Source of the DNA: an uncultured Pontibacter sp.
GTDB taxonomy: Bacteria; Bacteroidota; Bacteroidia; Cytophagales; Hymenobacteraceae
Reading direction: 5' to 3'
Assembly (NCBI RefSeq): GCF_947492645.1
Contig: NZ_CANLMZ010000006.1
Span: 248,001-312,000, forward strand
DNA: 64,000 nucleotides
Shown: positions 50,318 to 60,835 of the stretch, piece by piece
Layout of the letters: every line of letters starts with the position of its first letter
How positions within the stretch are numbered: position 1 is the first letter of the stretch
Notes under the pieces: generated by a model
Told to the model about the DNA's origin: nothing
What the model saw: the letters and a program-made list of their open reading frames with translations, nothing else
Databases searched by the model: none
Position numbers and translations under genes: made by a program

Positions 50318-50932
50318 TTACCTGTTTCTGGCAGGTAAGTATACTTGTAAACCAAGTGCCAGATTCAGACCTGAAGCTCCGTTTCCTACCGATATGTCGG
50401 CGCTTGTTCTTGTGTAACCAAGTATGGCCTCCAGCGCAACGTTTTGTGCAACAAAGTGCGCATAGCCAGCCCTTAGTCCAAATACCCCTGAAAAGACAGC
50501 ATCACCGTCGCTGTCTTCTTCAGAGCTACCGCCTATACCCGCAACGGCCTCACCAAACCAGCGGTGGGTAGGCGCAGCGCCCTCCGGAAAGTAGTAGCGC
50601 ACAAAAGGAGTAAGGCCATAGCGGAAAGTCTCGCCTCCATCGTAAATATCAAGCCCTAACTGTACCTCTGTACCGATGGCCGCGTTATCACTTATAAAAT
50701 AACCGGCCCTTGGGTTTAAATTCAAAGTAAAAAAATCTGATTTAAAGTTCATGCCAATGTCTGCAATGCTGGCACCGATAATCCAGTTGCCTTCTCTAAC
50801 AGCATCGGAAGCTACCGGGGCAGTTGTCTGAGGTCTGCGTTCCCTGATTTCTTCCTCAATTTGAGCAGAAGCCGAGAAGCTAAAAATTAATAAAAATGCC
50901 GAGAGTATACCTAGTTTTTTCATAGTCTTCAT
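50318..50932 (-). CDS. Small outer-membrane beta-barrel protein
   Basis: 204 residues with a signal peptide (about 1-23, ILSAFLLIFSFSASA); an in-frame ATG three codons later (50923) is an alternative start. The mature part has alternating beta-strand pattern (NWIIGASIADIGMNFKSDFF, GTEVQLGLDIYDGG, PFVRYYFPEGA) and ends in GLQVYLPARNR. It is of the porin/OMP_b-brl class. No ligand can be inferred. Confidence 0.75.
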   Translation of the reverse strand: MKTMKKLGILSAFLLIFSFSASAQIEEEIRERRPQTTAPVASDAVREGNWIIGASIADIGMNFKSDFFTLNLNPRAGYFISDNAAIGTEVQLGLDIYDGGETFRYGLTPFVRYYFPEGAAPTHRWFGEAVAGIGGSSEEDSDGDAVFSGVFGLRAGYAHFVAQNVALEAILGYTRTSADISVGNGASGLNLALGLQVYLPARNR

Positions 50933-51252
50933 GTAGGTTTAAATGATAAGTTATTAAGTGTCATTGTATTAATATGATACTTGTTTTAACGCTTTCAGAC
51001 CTACTTAGTTACTGATTTGCAAACAGGCAGCGTGAAAAGCGCATTGCACAGCCATGCCAGAATGGCAATTCAGAACACGTATAAGTGGAAGATGAGAAAG
51101 CGCTGAGGTAGTAGGAAGCAAAACGCTGCGCACCTGAAATACTCCTGATTCTGGATGTGCTGTTCCAGTTACAGTTGCAACTGAAACAGCAATGCTATAC
51201 TTTGTAGAATCAGTAAGTTAGATCAACAGCAGCATACCATATTTCGTACTAT
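50933..51252. other. Divergent intergenic region, no gene seen
   Basis: 320 bp between the small barrel (-) and serine hydrolase (+) genes. One TATACTT word occurs near 51196. No hairpin, operator or small gene could be supported. Confidence 0.4.
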
Positions 51253-52521
51253 ATGCGGATATTTACTTATGCTTTTTGCGTGTTATTAAGTTTACAGCAA
51301 CTCTTTGCAGGCGAGGTCTTTTCTCAGAAAAGAGATACCCTTTTTTTGCAAAAGTTACTGTACAACCAAAAGGACTCGCTTTTAAACCATGTGTTGCTGA
51401 ACGTAGGCAAGTACCAGGTACAGGTGCTCTACACGCAAATAGACCGCGACAAAAACAATTTCCCCAGTTTTAAGAGTTATACTTTGGGCGTAGACCCGGA
51501 CCGCTATTATTACCCGGCCAGCAGCATAAAGCTGCCAACAGCGGCGGCGGCACTCGAAAAAATAAATAACCTCCAGGTTGCCGGCCTTACCCGCGACACA
51601 CCTATGCGCACCGACAGCGCCTATGCCCGCCAAACACGCGCCATCACCGACTCTACTTCACCAACCGGACTCCCATCAGTCGGGCATTATATTAAAAAAA
51701 TACTCCTTGTTAGTGATAACGATGCCTACAACCGCCTGTATGAGTTTGTGGGGCAGCAAACCCTGAATGAAACCCTGCACCAGAAAGGATACAGCGATGC
51801 CCGGATAATTCACCGGCTATCGGTAGGAGACAGCGGAGAACGCACCAGGTATACTAACCCTGTTACATTTTACAAGGATGGCGAGGTTATTTACAAACAG
51901 CCGCTTGTTTACAACCCTAAAACGTACCCCAATAAGCTGAAAACTACAAGCCTGGGCGTTGGCTACTACCAGGATGGTAAATTAGTGTCCGGACCAATGG
52001 ATTTTTCTGACAAGAACTTTATTACCATTGCCTCACAGCAAGCTATACTTAAGTCGCTATTATTTCCGGAGACGGTGCCGCAACAGCAGCGCTTTAATTT
52101 AACCGCAGGCGATTATGCGTTCCTTTACCAGTACATGGGTTTGCTGCCAGGCGAAAGCAACTATCCGGCTTACAACAGCGGCGAGTACCACGATAGCTAT
52201 GCCAAGTTCCTGTTGTTTGGCAGCGAAAAAGAGCCATTGCCCAAGCACATCCGCAGCTTTAATAAAATAGGGGATGCCTACGGTTTTTTAATAGACAACG
52301 CGTACATTGTTGATTTCGAAAACAAGGTGGAGTTTATGCTGACTGCCGTTATACTTGTAAACGAGACCATGATTTTTAATACCGAGGATTACCAGTATGA
52401 TACTGTAGGGTTGCCGTTTATGAAGAAACTGGGGCAGGCGGTATACCAGCACGAGTTAAAGCGCAAACGCAAGTATAAACCTGACCTTAGCCGTTTCGAG
52501 GTAGTTTACCAGCAACCTTAA
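51253..52521 (+). CDS. Class A beta-lactamase-like serine hydrolase
   Basis: 422 residues with a signal peptide (about 1-20). The active-site SxxK is YYYPASSIKLPTAAAALEKI (SSIK). The SDN loop is LLVSDNDAYNRLYEFVGQQT. These match the beta-lactamase2 family. It is longer than a true class A enzyme (about 290), and no clear Glu166 or KTG motif was identified, so it is more probably a D,D-peptidase or esterase-like relative than an antibiotic-resistance enzyme. Periplasmic. Confidence 0.8.
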   Translation: MRIFTYAFCVLLSLQQLFAGEVFSQKRDTLFLQKLLYNQKDSLLNHVLLNVGKYQVQVLYTQIDRDKNNFPSFKSYTLGVDPDRYYYPASSIKLPTAAAALEKINNLQVAGLTRDTPMRTDSAYARQTRAITDSTSPTGLPSVGHYIKKILLVSDNDAYNRLYEFVGQQTLNETLHQKGYSDARIIHRLSVGDSGERTRYTNPVTFYKDGEVIYKQPLVYNPKTYPNKLKTTSLGVGYYQDGKLVSGPMDFSDKNFITIASQQAILKSLLFPETVPQQQRFNLTAGDYAFLYQYMGLLPGESNYPAYNSGEYHDSYAKFLLFGSEKEPLPKHIRSFNKIGDAYGFLIDNAYIVDFENKVEFMLTAVILVNETMIFNTEDYQYDTVGLPFMKKLGQAVYQHELKRKRKYKPDLSRFEVVYQQP

Positions 52522-52645
52522 GCTGCCAGTTAGTGTAAACGGGCACTTAAACTGGGGCCTGAGTATGGCAAAAGTGGGGCAGGGGCAAATCAACAACTAC
52601 AAGCAGGTACTTTGGCTGGTATACTTTGGTGCCTAGCTGTGCGGG

Positions 52646-53674
52646 TTACTTGTTCTTGTAGTCCCTGATGATACCTTCGCAAATCCAGTTGGCAAGCGCC
52701 TGCCGGTTGTTCGGGATTACAAAACGGCGCTGGTCCAGGTTGTTGCGGATGTTTCCGAGTTCGATGAATACAGTAGGCGGGTGGCTATACTTTACCACAT
52801 ACAGGCTACTGCGGTGCGAAACAGTTCCGGTATAACTGCGCTCTGGTTGGTGGCGGTTATACTTGTTATTGAAAGTCTGGTGTATGCTTTCGGCTAATTT
52901 CTGGCCGTCGGCGCTGTTCTCGTGGTGGTAAAAGAACACATCAATGTTTTTGCGTTCGCTTCGGCTGTCGATGTGCAGCGAAAGCATGCGCTGGTAAGCA
53001 CCTTTGTGTTTGCCATACAAGCTGTTGATTGAGTTTACGCGCTGGCGCAGGCGTTGCGTCTGGCTTAATGAGATTGCCTGCCCGTTATAGTTCACTTCGT
53101 CACGGTCCATTTTAAGGATGCTTTCGTCCCGGATGCCGTCGTCTTTATCCTGCACAATAGTGTAAACGGTAGCGCCATGTTCCATTAAGCGTCGTGCTAA
53201 GCGTAACGTCACGTCGTAAGCATATTCGTCTTCGGCAAGCGAGTAGGGTCCATACTTTCCTACTGCGCCTGGGTCTGGTCCGCCGTGCCCGCCAACCAGG
53301 TAATATACTGCACCCTTCAGTTTTTGATCAAGTACCTCTACACGCTCATACTTATTACCAAACAGCGACACATACTTTACCCGCGAGGATGATGCTTCGG
53401 AAGGTTTACTGGTGGAGACTGCCGTAGTAGAGGCTTCTATGGCCGTAGTGGCAGGTAAAACATAGGTTCTGCCTACATACAGGCTGTTGTTCTCACCCAG
53501 GTTGTCTTTGTTAAGCTCCAGGAAGTGTTGCAAATGTGAGGGGGTGAGCCCATGCCTGCGCAGCAAAGTATAAATGCCATCGCCCTGCTTAGCCACCACC
53601 CGAAGCATGGTTGTCTGTGCAAAGCCCTGGATCGTTAAAAGGAATAGTAAGAAGGGTAAAATAATTACACGCAA
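52646..53674 (-). CDS. N-acetylmuramoyl-L-alanine amidase with LysM-like domain
   Basis: 342 residues starting at a TTG codon (53674); no in-frame ATG lies nearby, so a non-ATG start is used. Signal peptide (about 1-19). A LysM-like region follows (about 22-75: RVVAKQGDGIYTLLRRHGLT). The Amidase_3 domain (about 125-340) has zinc ligands in VGGHGGPDPGAVG (His), LAEDEYAYDVTLRLA (Glu) and MLSLHIDS (His), and the catalytic Glu in VFIELGNIRN. It cleaves peptide stems from peptidoglycan, for example in daughter-cell separation. Confidence 0.9.
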   Translation of the reverse strand: MRVIILPFLLFLLTIQGFAQTTMLRVVAKQGDGIYTLLRRHGLTPSHLQHFLELNKDNLGENNSLYVGRTYVLPATTAIEASTTAVSTSKPSEASSSRVKYVSLFGNKYERVEVLDQKLKGAVYYLVGGHGGPDPGAVGKYGPYSLAEDEYAYDVTLRLARRLMEHGATVYTIVQDKDDGIRDESILKMDRDEVNYNGQAISLSQTQRLRQRVNSINSLYGKHKGAYQRMLSLHIDSRSERKNIDVFFYHHENSADGQKLAESIHQTFNNKYNRHQPERSYTGTVSHRSSLYVVKYSHPPTVFIELGNIRNNLDQRRFVIPNNRQALANWICEGIIRDYKNK

Positions 53675-54196
53675 AGCAATAAACTTTTTGGGAAAACGAA
53701 TTTGAGTACAGCGATATTACAAAAAATGCCTGAGTGATAAAAGGAAAGCACGATACCAGGCTTCTAAAAATAGATTTTATACTTGTAAAACTTCATTATT
53801 TACTAAATATCTACATTAAAGCTGCTGTTACCGGTATCTCTACATTCTCATCATGATCGTACAGCAGGTTACTTAAAACCAGCCTCAAGTGTTTTGCCAG
53901 CATCAACAATTGCTTTGTGCTAACGTACTTTTTAAAGGTAATGCACTATAAACCAAATATCTGCGCTTATGAATATTTATATTTGATCGCATCTTTTAGA
54001 TGATCAGACGAAGGTACAGGTACTTGCGAAGGTATAAAAAAGCCCAAAGTATGGGCACAGATGCATACCGTAATACTATCCAAAACCTGCTGGCCATTAA
54101 TTACAGCAAGGTGCGGCAGTAATTTTAAAGCGCAAAAATAAACGTATAAACCAAGAGCAGGTACCAGCAGTTGCCTGCTATTTAAGCATAAATCAC
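53675..54196. other. Gap with two weak small-ORF candidates
   Basis: 522 bp upstream of the aldo/keto reductase. On the minus strand 53811-53903 encodes 30 residues (MLAKHLRLVLSNLLYDHDEN...), part of a longer open frame. On the plus strand 54000-54122 encodes 40 residues, very basic at the start (MIRRRYRYLRRYKKAQ). Neither has a recognised family or clear ribosome-binding site, so both may be chance. TATACTT occurs at about 53780. Confidence 0.3.
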
Positions 54197-55183
<987 letters not shown>

Positions 55184-55246
55184 AAGATAGAGTTTTACCC
55201 GGGGATGATGTGTGCGCATTTCTCCCCGGCTATATACTTTCCGGTG

Positions 55247-55642
55247 CTATTTACCAGTTACTTGTTTCGGTTTACCTTGATAACTCATAAAAATGTTGAT
55301 CCAGATCGATCTGGACAACCTGAAGCTAACTGGTAATAAGCCAACTACTACAGCAATTAGCGCAAAAGTCATCATCAGGATTGTTACTTCTTCCACAAAG
55401 AAAGAAAGGACTATCCATACAGCAACAAAAATAGCCGTACTGAAGGCGTAACTCACAAACATGGCACCGTAGTAGTAGCCAGGCTCTGGCTCAAAGTGCT
55501 GCCCACAACATTCACATTTTTCTTTCATCTCGGAAAATCTGCGATAGTTGTAAAGAGTACCTTTTTCAAACATATCTCCTTCGTGGCATTTGGGGCACTT
55601 TGCATATAAAATGCTATATAGTTTATTTCCTTTCAGGGGCAT
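55247..55642 (-). CDS. DUF983 membrane protein
   Basis: 131 residues. A zinc-ribbon-like pair opens the protein: YAKCPKCHEGDMFEKGTLYN and MKEKCECCGQHFEPEPGYYY, giving two CxxC motifs. Two membrane segments follow (FVSYAFSTAIFVAVWIVLSF, TILMMTFALIAVVVGLLPVS). This is the DUF983 family, of unknown function but conserved in Bacteroidota and Alphaproteobacteria. Convergent with the aldo/keto reductase. Confidence 0.9.
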   Translation of the reverse strand: MPLKGNKLYSILYAKCPKCHEGDMFEKGTLYNYRRFSEMKEKCECCGQHFEPEPGYYYGAMFVSYAFSTAIFVAVWIVLSFFVEEVTILMMTFALIAVVVGLLPVSFRLSRSIWINIFMSYQGKPKQVTGK

Positions 55643-55763
55643 GGCTTTGTTCTTTTGGTATGAACAAAGGTAAGTAGGGCTCTTGTGGGTTTGGCTGCAC
55701 TTTTAATCCGAAATGATGCACAATTTTACCTGAGGGCTTGCAGTACTCATTTTAAAAATAACG

Positions 55764-56639
55764 TCAGTTTATACTTTGCTCCTGCCTGAACTGCTCCGGC
55801 GTTAGGTTGGTGTGTTTTTTAAAGAACCGGAAAAAGTATGGGATCTCGAAAAAGCCTACCTCTGCTGCCACCTGTTTTATACTAAAGTGCGAGTGTATCA
55901 GCAGTCTTTTCGCTTCAAGTATAATCCTTTCCTGTATCAGCTGCGTGGTGGTTTTCCCAAGAGATTTTTTACATACCTAATTCAGGTGCCTGGATGTTGT
56001 GTTTAATTTATCTGCATAAAAGCTAACTGGCTGGTGCTCCTTGTAATGCTTATCTATAAGGCGCTGCAGCTGCAGTAATGCTGGTAGTACAGGTGCAGCA
56101 GATGCTACCTCAGTACGCGCTGCAATGTATAAGCGCTGTAGTCTAACCAGTAGGATATCGAGGTAATCGCGAAGTATATCATCTTTAAACTGCAGTTGTT
56201 GCAGGTACTCTTGCTGCATGTGCAGCACCACCTGTGTTAGTTGCCTTTGCATTGCTTCAGGAAGCATGAGGGGCACATTGCCTGCATGTGTATTAAAAAA
56301 TGGGAAGCTGTAAAGTTGCTTTTGCGCCAGGTAATATTCTTGTGTAAAGAAAAGTATAAAGCCATCAGCATCCTCAGAAAGTTTCCAGCTATGCACCTGC
56401 CCGGGTGCAAGAAAAAATACCGCTCCAGGGTTTACAGGGTACTCTTCGAAATCGATTGTATGCGTACCGGTGCCATTTGTAACAAACATTACAATAAAGA
56501 AGCTATGCTTGTGCGGCTTCTGAACAAATTTATGTTCTCGCAGGTGATCAGATAGAGCGCTCAGGTAAAAGAATTTTGCATGCTGTTTCCCGCTTTTAAA
56601 ATCCTCGATCCTATAAATTGGCAGTTGTTCCTGAGCCAT
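55764..56639 (-). pseudogene. AraC family regulator interrupted by an amber codon
   Basis: The full frame from ATG 56639 to stop 55764 encodes an AraC regulator of 291 codons with a single in-frame TAG at 55977-55979 (codon 221). Before it: a cupin sensor (KHSFFIVMFVTNGTGTHTID, AVFFLAPGQVHSWK) and the first helix-turn-helix (NTTSRHLN). After it, in the same frame: VCKKSLGKTTTQLIQERIIL, IKQVAAEVGFFEIPYFFRFF and KKHTNLTPEQFRQ, the rest of the DNA-binding domain. At the equivalent place the intact paralogue (28866-29738) reads SKHLNNLCRQYLN. One substitution (for example GAG to TAG) explains it. The truncated product would lack most of its DNA-binding domain. Confidence 0.85.
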
Positions 56640-56684
56640 GCTGTTTGTTTATCTACCGGTATATTAATCTCCTAAATCACCTCT

Positions 56685-59582
56685 CTATCTCGCACAAATG
56701 CCTCTATAGGCACACCACTGGCACACGTCAAGATCCTTTGTTTTCTGTATAGGCTCTTTCGGGTCGAGCATACTGTTCACAAAGTCAGAGAGCAATTGCT
56801 CAGAAGCTGGTATAAAATCCTGTCCTATGGCCTCCATAAAGTTAAACTCCGAAGAGAGCACTCCCGGGTCCAGGTTGCGGAAAGAGATAATGCCCGACTT
56901 CGGATCTATACTTGGCGGCGACACATGTGGTGCGTTCCGCAAAATCTCCTCGGGTTCGCGCTGCAGGGTGCGGTGCAGGATGTACTCGTACAGCCATAGC
57001 TGGCGGGCCTTGCCATACTTTGCATCAGTTAAAAAGTGCAGCTCCACATCCTCGGGTTTAATGCGCAGCTGGTTCTGCTCAACCTTTCCGGTTTTATAAT
57101 CTATCACGCGCAGTTCGTGGCCCGTCAGGTCTATTCTATCTGCTTTGCCGGCTATGCGTACCTGCAGCGTTTCGCCGTTTACCTGCACCGGAAGTATGGC
57201 ATCCAGGGTATCTTCGAGGCGCAGCACGTAGAGCGGCAGTTCGTCAGAGGCCTTCAGCTTTTGCAGGTATTTCTCCAGCACCTCCACGGCTACTTTGTAG
57301 AGCAGGTAGTTCATGCCGCGCTCTGGTTTGGCACCTTGTGTTACTTTGCTAAACTCAGCCTTTGTTTTGGCTGGTAAGGTCTGCAGCATCTGCTCTACAT
57401 GTTCGGCAAGTATAGGCTCACCGCTTTGCACATGTGGCTTAAAGAAATCTTCCAGCACCTGGTGCACAATGGTACCAAACTGGTCGGCTCCTAACTGTTC
57501 TTCCACCTCATCTATCTCCTGCATTTTAGCGATGCGGGTAAAGTAGTATTGCAACGAACAGTTAATGTACATATTCATGTGCGAAGGGTAGAGGCCACGT
57601 TCCAGTTCCTTCTTCAGCTGGGCTATGGTTTCAGGCGTTTTTTCTATCAGGATATCCTCTTCATACTTGCGCGTCTGTTCCTGCTCTACTGCGGCCGTCA
57701 TGTCGCGGAAGGTGATGCGCGGGTTGCGCAGGGCCAGGTCGTTCTGCAGCTGAAGTATAAAGCGGCTCTTTTCGCCGGAGCCGTAGGTATCGGAAGGCAG
57801 CACATACAGCAGATTTACACGCTTGGCACGCTGCAGCAGGCGGTAAAAATTGTAAGCCATCGAACCTTCGTTTTCGGCATAAGTTGGCAAACCAAACTGG
57901 CGCAGCACATCGTAGGGCATTAGCGATTCGTGGCGCTTTGGTGCAGGCAAAGTGTTCTCGTTTACCGAAAGTATGATCAGGTTCTCAAAGTCCAGGGCAC
58001 GCGTCTCAAGCATACCCATGATCTGTACTTCTGAAATTGGCTCACCGCTAAACGGCAATCGTGTCTGGCCTATCAGCTCATACAGAAACTTTTTAAAGCT
58101 ACGCACCGAAATCTTATGCTCACGGCAATCAAAAATCGTATCGAGGCGCTTTACTAAAGTATAAAATATGTAGAGGTATTCAGTCTCAATAGTATTGTGG
58201 CCGTGGCTGTATACTTCGCGCAGCAATTCAATCAGCCTGAACATCGACACGATGATATCATCGCAATCGCGCCAACTAGTGAACAGCACTTCAAACAGCG
58301 GGTGGTGGTTACTTAACTCCAACAGTTCTTCAGCGCGTATCAACACCTTGTTTTCCTTTACCATTTTCTCCAGCACCTGCTGTATCATACCGTGGTACTT
58401 CGCCTGCTCCGGATCATCGTTCAGGTGCAGTTCGTACCTCCGGATGAAAGGGTGTGTGAGCAGCTTAGTAACCGACAGGTGGTGGTACTGGTGTACTTTG
58501 TAGCCGGTGTCGTGCAGTTGCGTAACGCCGGATAAGTGTACCTCAAAAAGCAGGTCTACCAGGTTGAACAAAGGCGTGCCTTTAAAGCTCAGACCCATGG
58601 TAACGTTATAGGTCGGGATATGGTCGGGAATGGAGTGCAGCACCGGCAGGAGCAGGGTTTCGTCGGGCAGTACAATGGCTACCTGCGCATGCTTGTCTTT
58701 CTCACGGATCTCCTGCAACAGCTGTCCGGCCAGTTTGCCCTGCATGCTGGCATTGGCCACGCCAATTACGTTTATCTCTTTCTCATCCGTCAGCAGCAGG
58801 TTTTGCTGCCAGCGCCACTCCGGCAGTTTCCAGGTGCTTTTATACTTTCTCAGGAAGCTTCCGGCTCGGTTGGGCGTGTTTTCTTCCATGTAAAAATCAT
58901 CGCTATCGAATAACACCTCAGCCTTGTCGTGCTTTAGTAACGTTTTAATGATCTTTTCTTCAGATACTGTCAAGCTGTTCAGGCCGATAAAGATGAACTG
59001 CTGGCACTCCGGCGACTTTGCTATACTTTCAATTTCGCGGGCTACTTTCCGGAAGGCCATACCGGTGTAGGCCTGCTTGTTTTCTAACAGCCTCTTTTGC
59101 AGGTTGTGGTAGGTTTTCTCAATATTGTCCCACAGGCTGAAGTATTTCTTTAATGTAGGAGATACATCCTTACCCAGGAATTTTGGGTCCCAGCGTTCCA
59201 GGGCTTTGGCTTCACTCAGGTAATCAAATAGTTTTCCGGTATCTACCAGGTTCTGATCAATGCGGCTGAAATCGTCGAGTAATGTGCCGGCCCAGGTTAC
59301 AAACTGATCGAAATCAAGGTGCGGGTCCTGTTCGCGCATCAGGTCGAACAGCTCCAGCTGCAGGTTTATCGGCTCCACCACATCTGTCTTGGCCAGTTTC
59401 CGGATAAAATCTTCCATGGCATGCACCTCCGGCGACCAGATGGGCTCTGGTGCTGCCTGTGCCAACGCTGTTTTAAAGAAGAAACTTGCACGCCGCGACG
59501 GCAGCACAATACATAGGTCGCTTATGTTCTCTTTGTACTTTTCATAAATATACTTTGCCGTTAGCTCCAGGAAGGTTTGCAC
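56685..59582 (-). CDS. AddB-like PD-(D/E)xK nuclease with Fe-S cysteines
   Basis: 965 residues. An N-terminal helicase-like part has a degenerate P-loop (LCIVLPSRRASFFFK). A C-terminal RecB-type nuclease has RIAGKADRIDLTGHELRVID and YKTGKV (Asp...DYK). Four cysteines for a [4Fe-4S] cluster are placed as in AddB: one in YINCSLQYYF before the nuclease motif and three in DVCQWCAYRGICAR at the C-terminus. AddB works with AddA in recombinational repair of double-strand breaks. The start is a GTG (59582), with no in-frame ATG in the 12 bases back to an upstream stop. The AddA-like gene lies 1.25 kb upstream on the same strand. Confidence 0.88.
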   Translation of the reverse strand: MQTFLELTAKYIYEKYKENISDLCIVLPSRRASFFFKTALAQAAPEPIWSPEVHAMEDFIRKLAKTDVVEPINLQLELFDLMREQDPHLDFDQFVTWAGTLLDDFSRIDQNLVDTGKLFDYLSEAKALERWDPKFLGKDVSPTLKKYFSLWDNIEKTYHNLQKRLLENKQAYTGMAFRKVAREIESIAKSPECQQFIFIGLNSLTVSEEKIIKTLLKHDKAEVLFDSDDFYMEENTPNRAGSFLRKYKSTWKLPEWRWQQNLLLTDEKEINVIGVANASMQGKLAGQLLQEIREKDKHAQVAIVLPDETLLLPVLHSIPDHIPTYNVTMGLSFKGTPLFNLVDLLFEVHLSGVTQLHDTGYKVHQYHHLSVTKLLTHPFIRRYELHLNDDPEQAKYHGMIQQVLEKMVKENKVLIRAEELLELSNHHPLFEVLFTSWRDCDDIIVSMFRLIELLREVYSHGHNTIETEYLYIFYTLVKRLDTIFDCREHKISVRSFKKFLYELIGQTRLPFSGEPISEVQIMGMLETRALDFENLIILSVNENTLPAPKRHESLMPYDVLRQFGLPTYAENEGSMAYNFYRLLQRAKRVNLLYVLPSDTYGSGEKSRFILQLQNDLALRNPRITFRDMTAAVEQEQTRKYEEDILIEKTPETIAQLKKELERGLYPSHMNMYINCSLQYYFTRIAKMQEIDEVEEQLGADQFGTIVHQVLEDFFKPHVQSGEPILAEHVEQMLQTLPAKTKAEFSKVTQGAKPERGMNYLLYKVAVEVLEKYLQKLKASDELPLYVLRLEDTLDAILPVQVNGETLQVRIAGKADRIDLTGHELRVIDYKTGKVEQNQLRIKPEDVELHFLTDAKYGKARQLWLYEYILHRTLQREPEEILRNAPHVSPPSIDPKSGIISFRNLDPGVLSSEFNFMEAIGQDFIPASEQLLSDFVNSMLDPKEPIQKTKDLDVCQWCAYRGICAR

Positions 59583-59628
59583 GTGGGTAATCTAGTTTTG
59601 AGTGGGTGGTTTTATTCAAAAGAAAAGC

Positions 59629-60312
59629 TTATGCTTTTGCAGTTTGTTGTTCAAGAAGTAACTCAATATTGACGTATTCAGTAACTTTTGAAAGGTATTT
59701 AAGTAGTGATTTGATAAAAAGTAGACTTCCTATCATTTCAAGTGATTCCTCTGATACCAACAATACGCCATAAAAAAAGTCTTCATGATAGGTATTTGAT
59801 AGGTAGATACCCTCAATTATTTCTAAGCCAAGGGCACCTGAAACATAGCATGTTGCCGCTCTCAAAAATTCATTTCTAGTATCAGAAGGAAGAAGTAATA
59901 AGAATTTGATATGAAACGGAATTAGGATACACAGCAAAGTAACACTAATAGTAATGTCACCATTATTTAACAAGCTCCTTACTGTTGCTGCCTCATCAAT
60001 AGATAGATAAAGAAATATAAATGATAATACTTGCCAGTTTCTAGTGAAGCTATCATTTAAGTTATTCTTATAATTTGATATAATCCAAATTAATAATGCT
60101 GAAATTAAAAGTAAAAGTGCTGAAAAGTAAGTGGGTAAATTGGACTCATGCTCAAGGCCAAACTGTGGAACGAAATTTTTGGCAGTTGGAAAACCTAGAT
60201 GATACTTTAACACCATAGAAATTACTCCAAGGAATATTAAAATGAGCGTTATAATCCATAACACCTTTATTATGACATTTGATTTTATGATTACTTTAAA
60301 GTTGTTTTCCAT
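59629..60312 (-). CDS. Hypothetical membrane protein, AT-rich, possibly transferred
   Basis: 227 residues with about five or six hydrophobic segments (LWIITLILIFLGVISMVLKY, YFSALLLLISALLIWIISNY, WQVLSFIFLYLSIDEAATVR, VTLLCILIPFHIKFLLLLP). No family was recognised. A SIDEA motif after a membrane segment and a late SEESLEMIGSLLF stand out. Its base composition is strikingly AT-rich, its codon use differs from both flanking genes, and the AAGTATA word is absent. It lies between two genes that belong together (AddA-like and AddB-like), so it was probably inserted later. Confidence 0.65.
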   Translation of the reverse strand: MENNFKVIIKSNVIIKVLWIITLILIFLGVISMVLKYHLGFPTAKNFVPQFGLEHESNLPTYFSALLLLISALLIWIISNYKNNLNDSFTRNWQVLSFIFLYLSIDEAATVRSLLNNGDITISVTLLCILIPFHIKFLLLLPSDTRNEFLRAATCYVSGALGLEIIEGIYLSNTYHEDFFYGVLLVSEESLEMIGSLLFIKSLLKYLSKVTEYVNIELLLEQQTAKA

Positions 60313-60340
60313 CTAAGCTTTTAATAATAATTCTAATACC

Positions 60341-60775
60341 TTAATGTATCGACGGAATCTTTGTATCACCGTTATCATCCAAAGGCAAGTATGGGTTAAA
60401 GGCAATCTCCCACAGGTTATCATCCGGGTCGGCGATGTAGCCGCTGTAGCCACCCCAGAACACTTTCTCAGGTCGCTTTAAAACACGTGCACCCTTTTCT
60501 TCCAGCTGTGCTACCAATAGGTCTACTTCCTGCTCCGAGCGTACATTGTGCGCCAGCGAATACCTTCTAAAGCCGCTGCCTTCAGGCTCTACACCGGCAT
60601 CGTCTGCCAGCGACTCCTGCGGGAAAAGTGCCAGTTGAATACCGTTCAGCTGAAAAAATACAATACCTTCTGTGCTGCTTTCTGTAGGCTTCCAGCCGAA
60701 CACGTTCAGATAAAAGTCGCGTGAGCGCTGCAGGTTTTTCACGCCTATGGTGATAAGTGTTAATCGCTGTTCCAT
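60341..60775 (-). CDS. VOC family (glyoxalase/dioxygenase-fold) protein
   Basis: 144 residues. The fold shows two beta-alpha-beta-beta-beta units: LTLITIGVKNLQRSRDFYLN then VFGWKP, and the second ending in GYIADPDDNLWEIAFNP with the usual metal-ligand Glu (WEIA). This is the VOC superfamily, which covers glyoxalase I, dioxygenases and antibiotic-binding proteins; the substrate is not predictable. It separates the AddA-like gene from the AT-rich gene, on the same strand. Confidence 0.88.
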   Translation of the reverse strand: MEQRLTLITIGVKNLQRSRDFYLNVFGWKPTESSTEGIVFFQLNGIQLALFPQESLADDAGVEPEGSGFRRYSLAHNVRSEQEVDLLVAQLEEKGARVLKRPEKVFWGGYSGYIADPDDNLWEIAFNPYLPLDDNGDTKIPSIH

Positions 60776-60835
60776 GGTTGCCTCTTCTTAAATCCGTCTA
60801 TGATAAAGTATAAAAGTATGAAGTTATTTTTCAAA

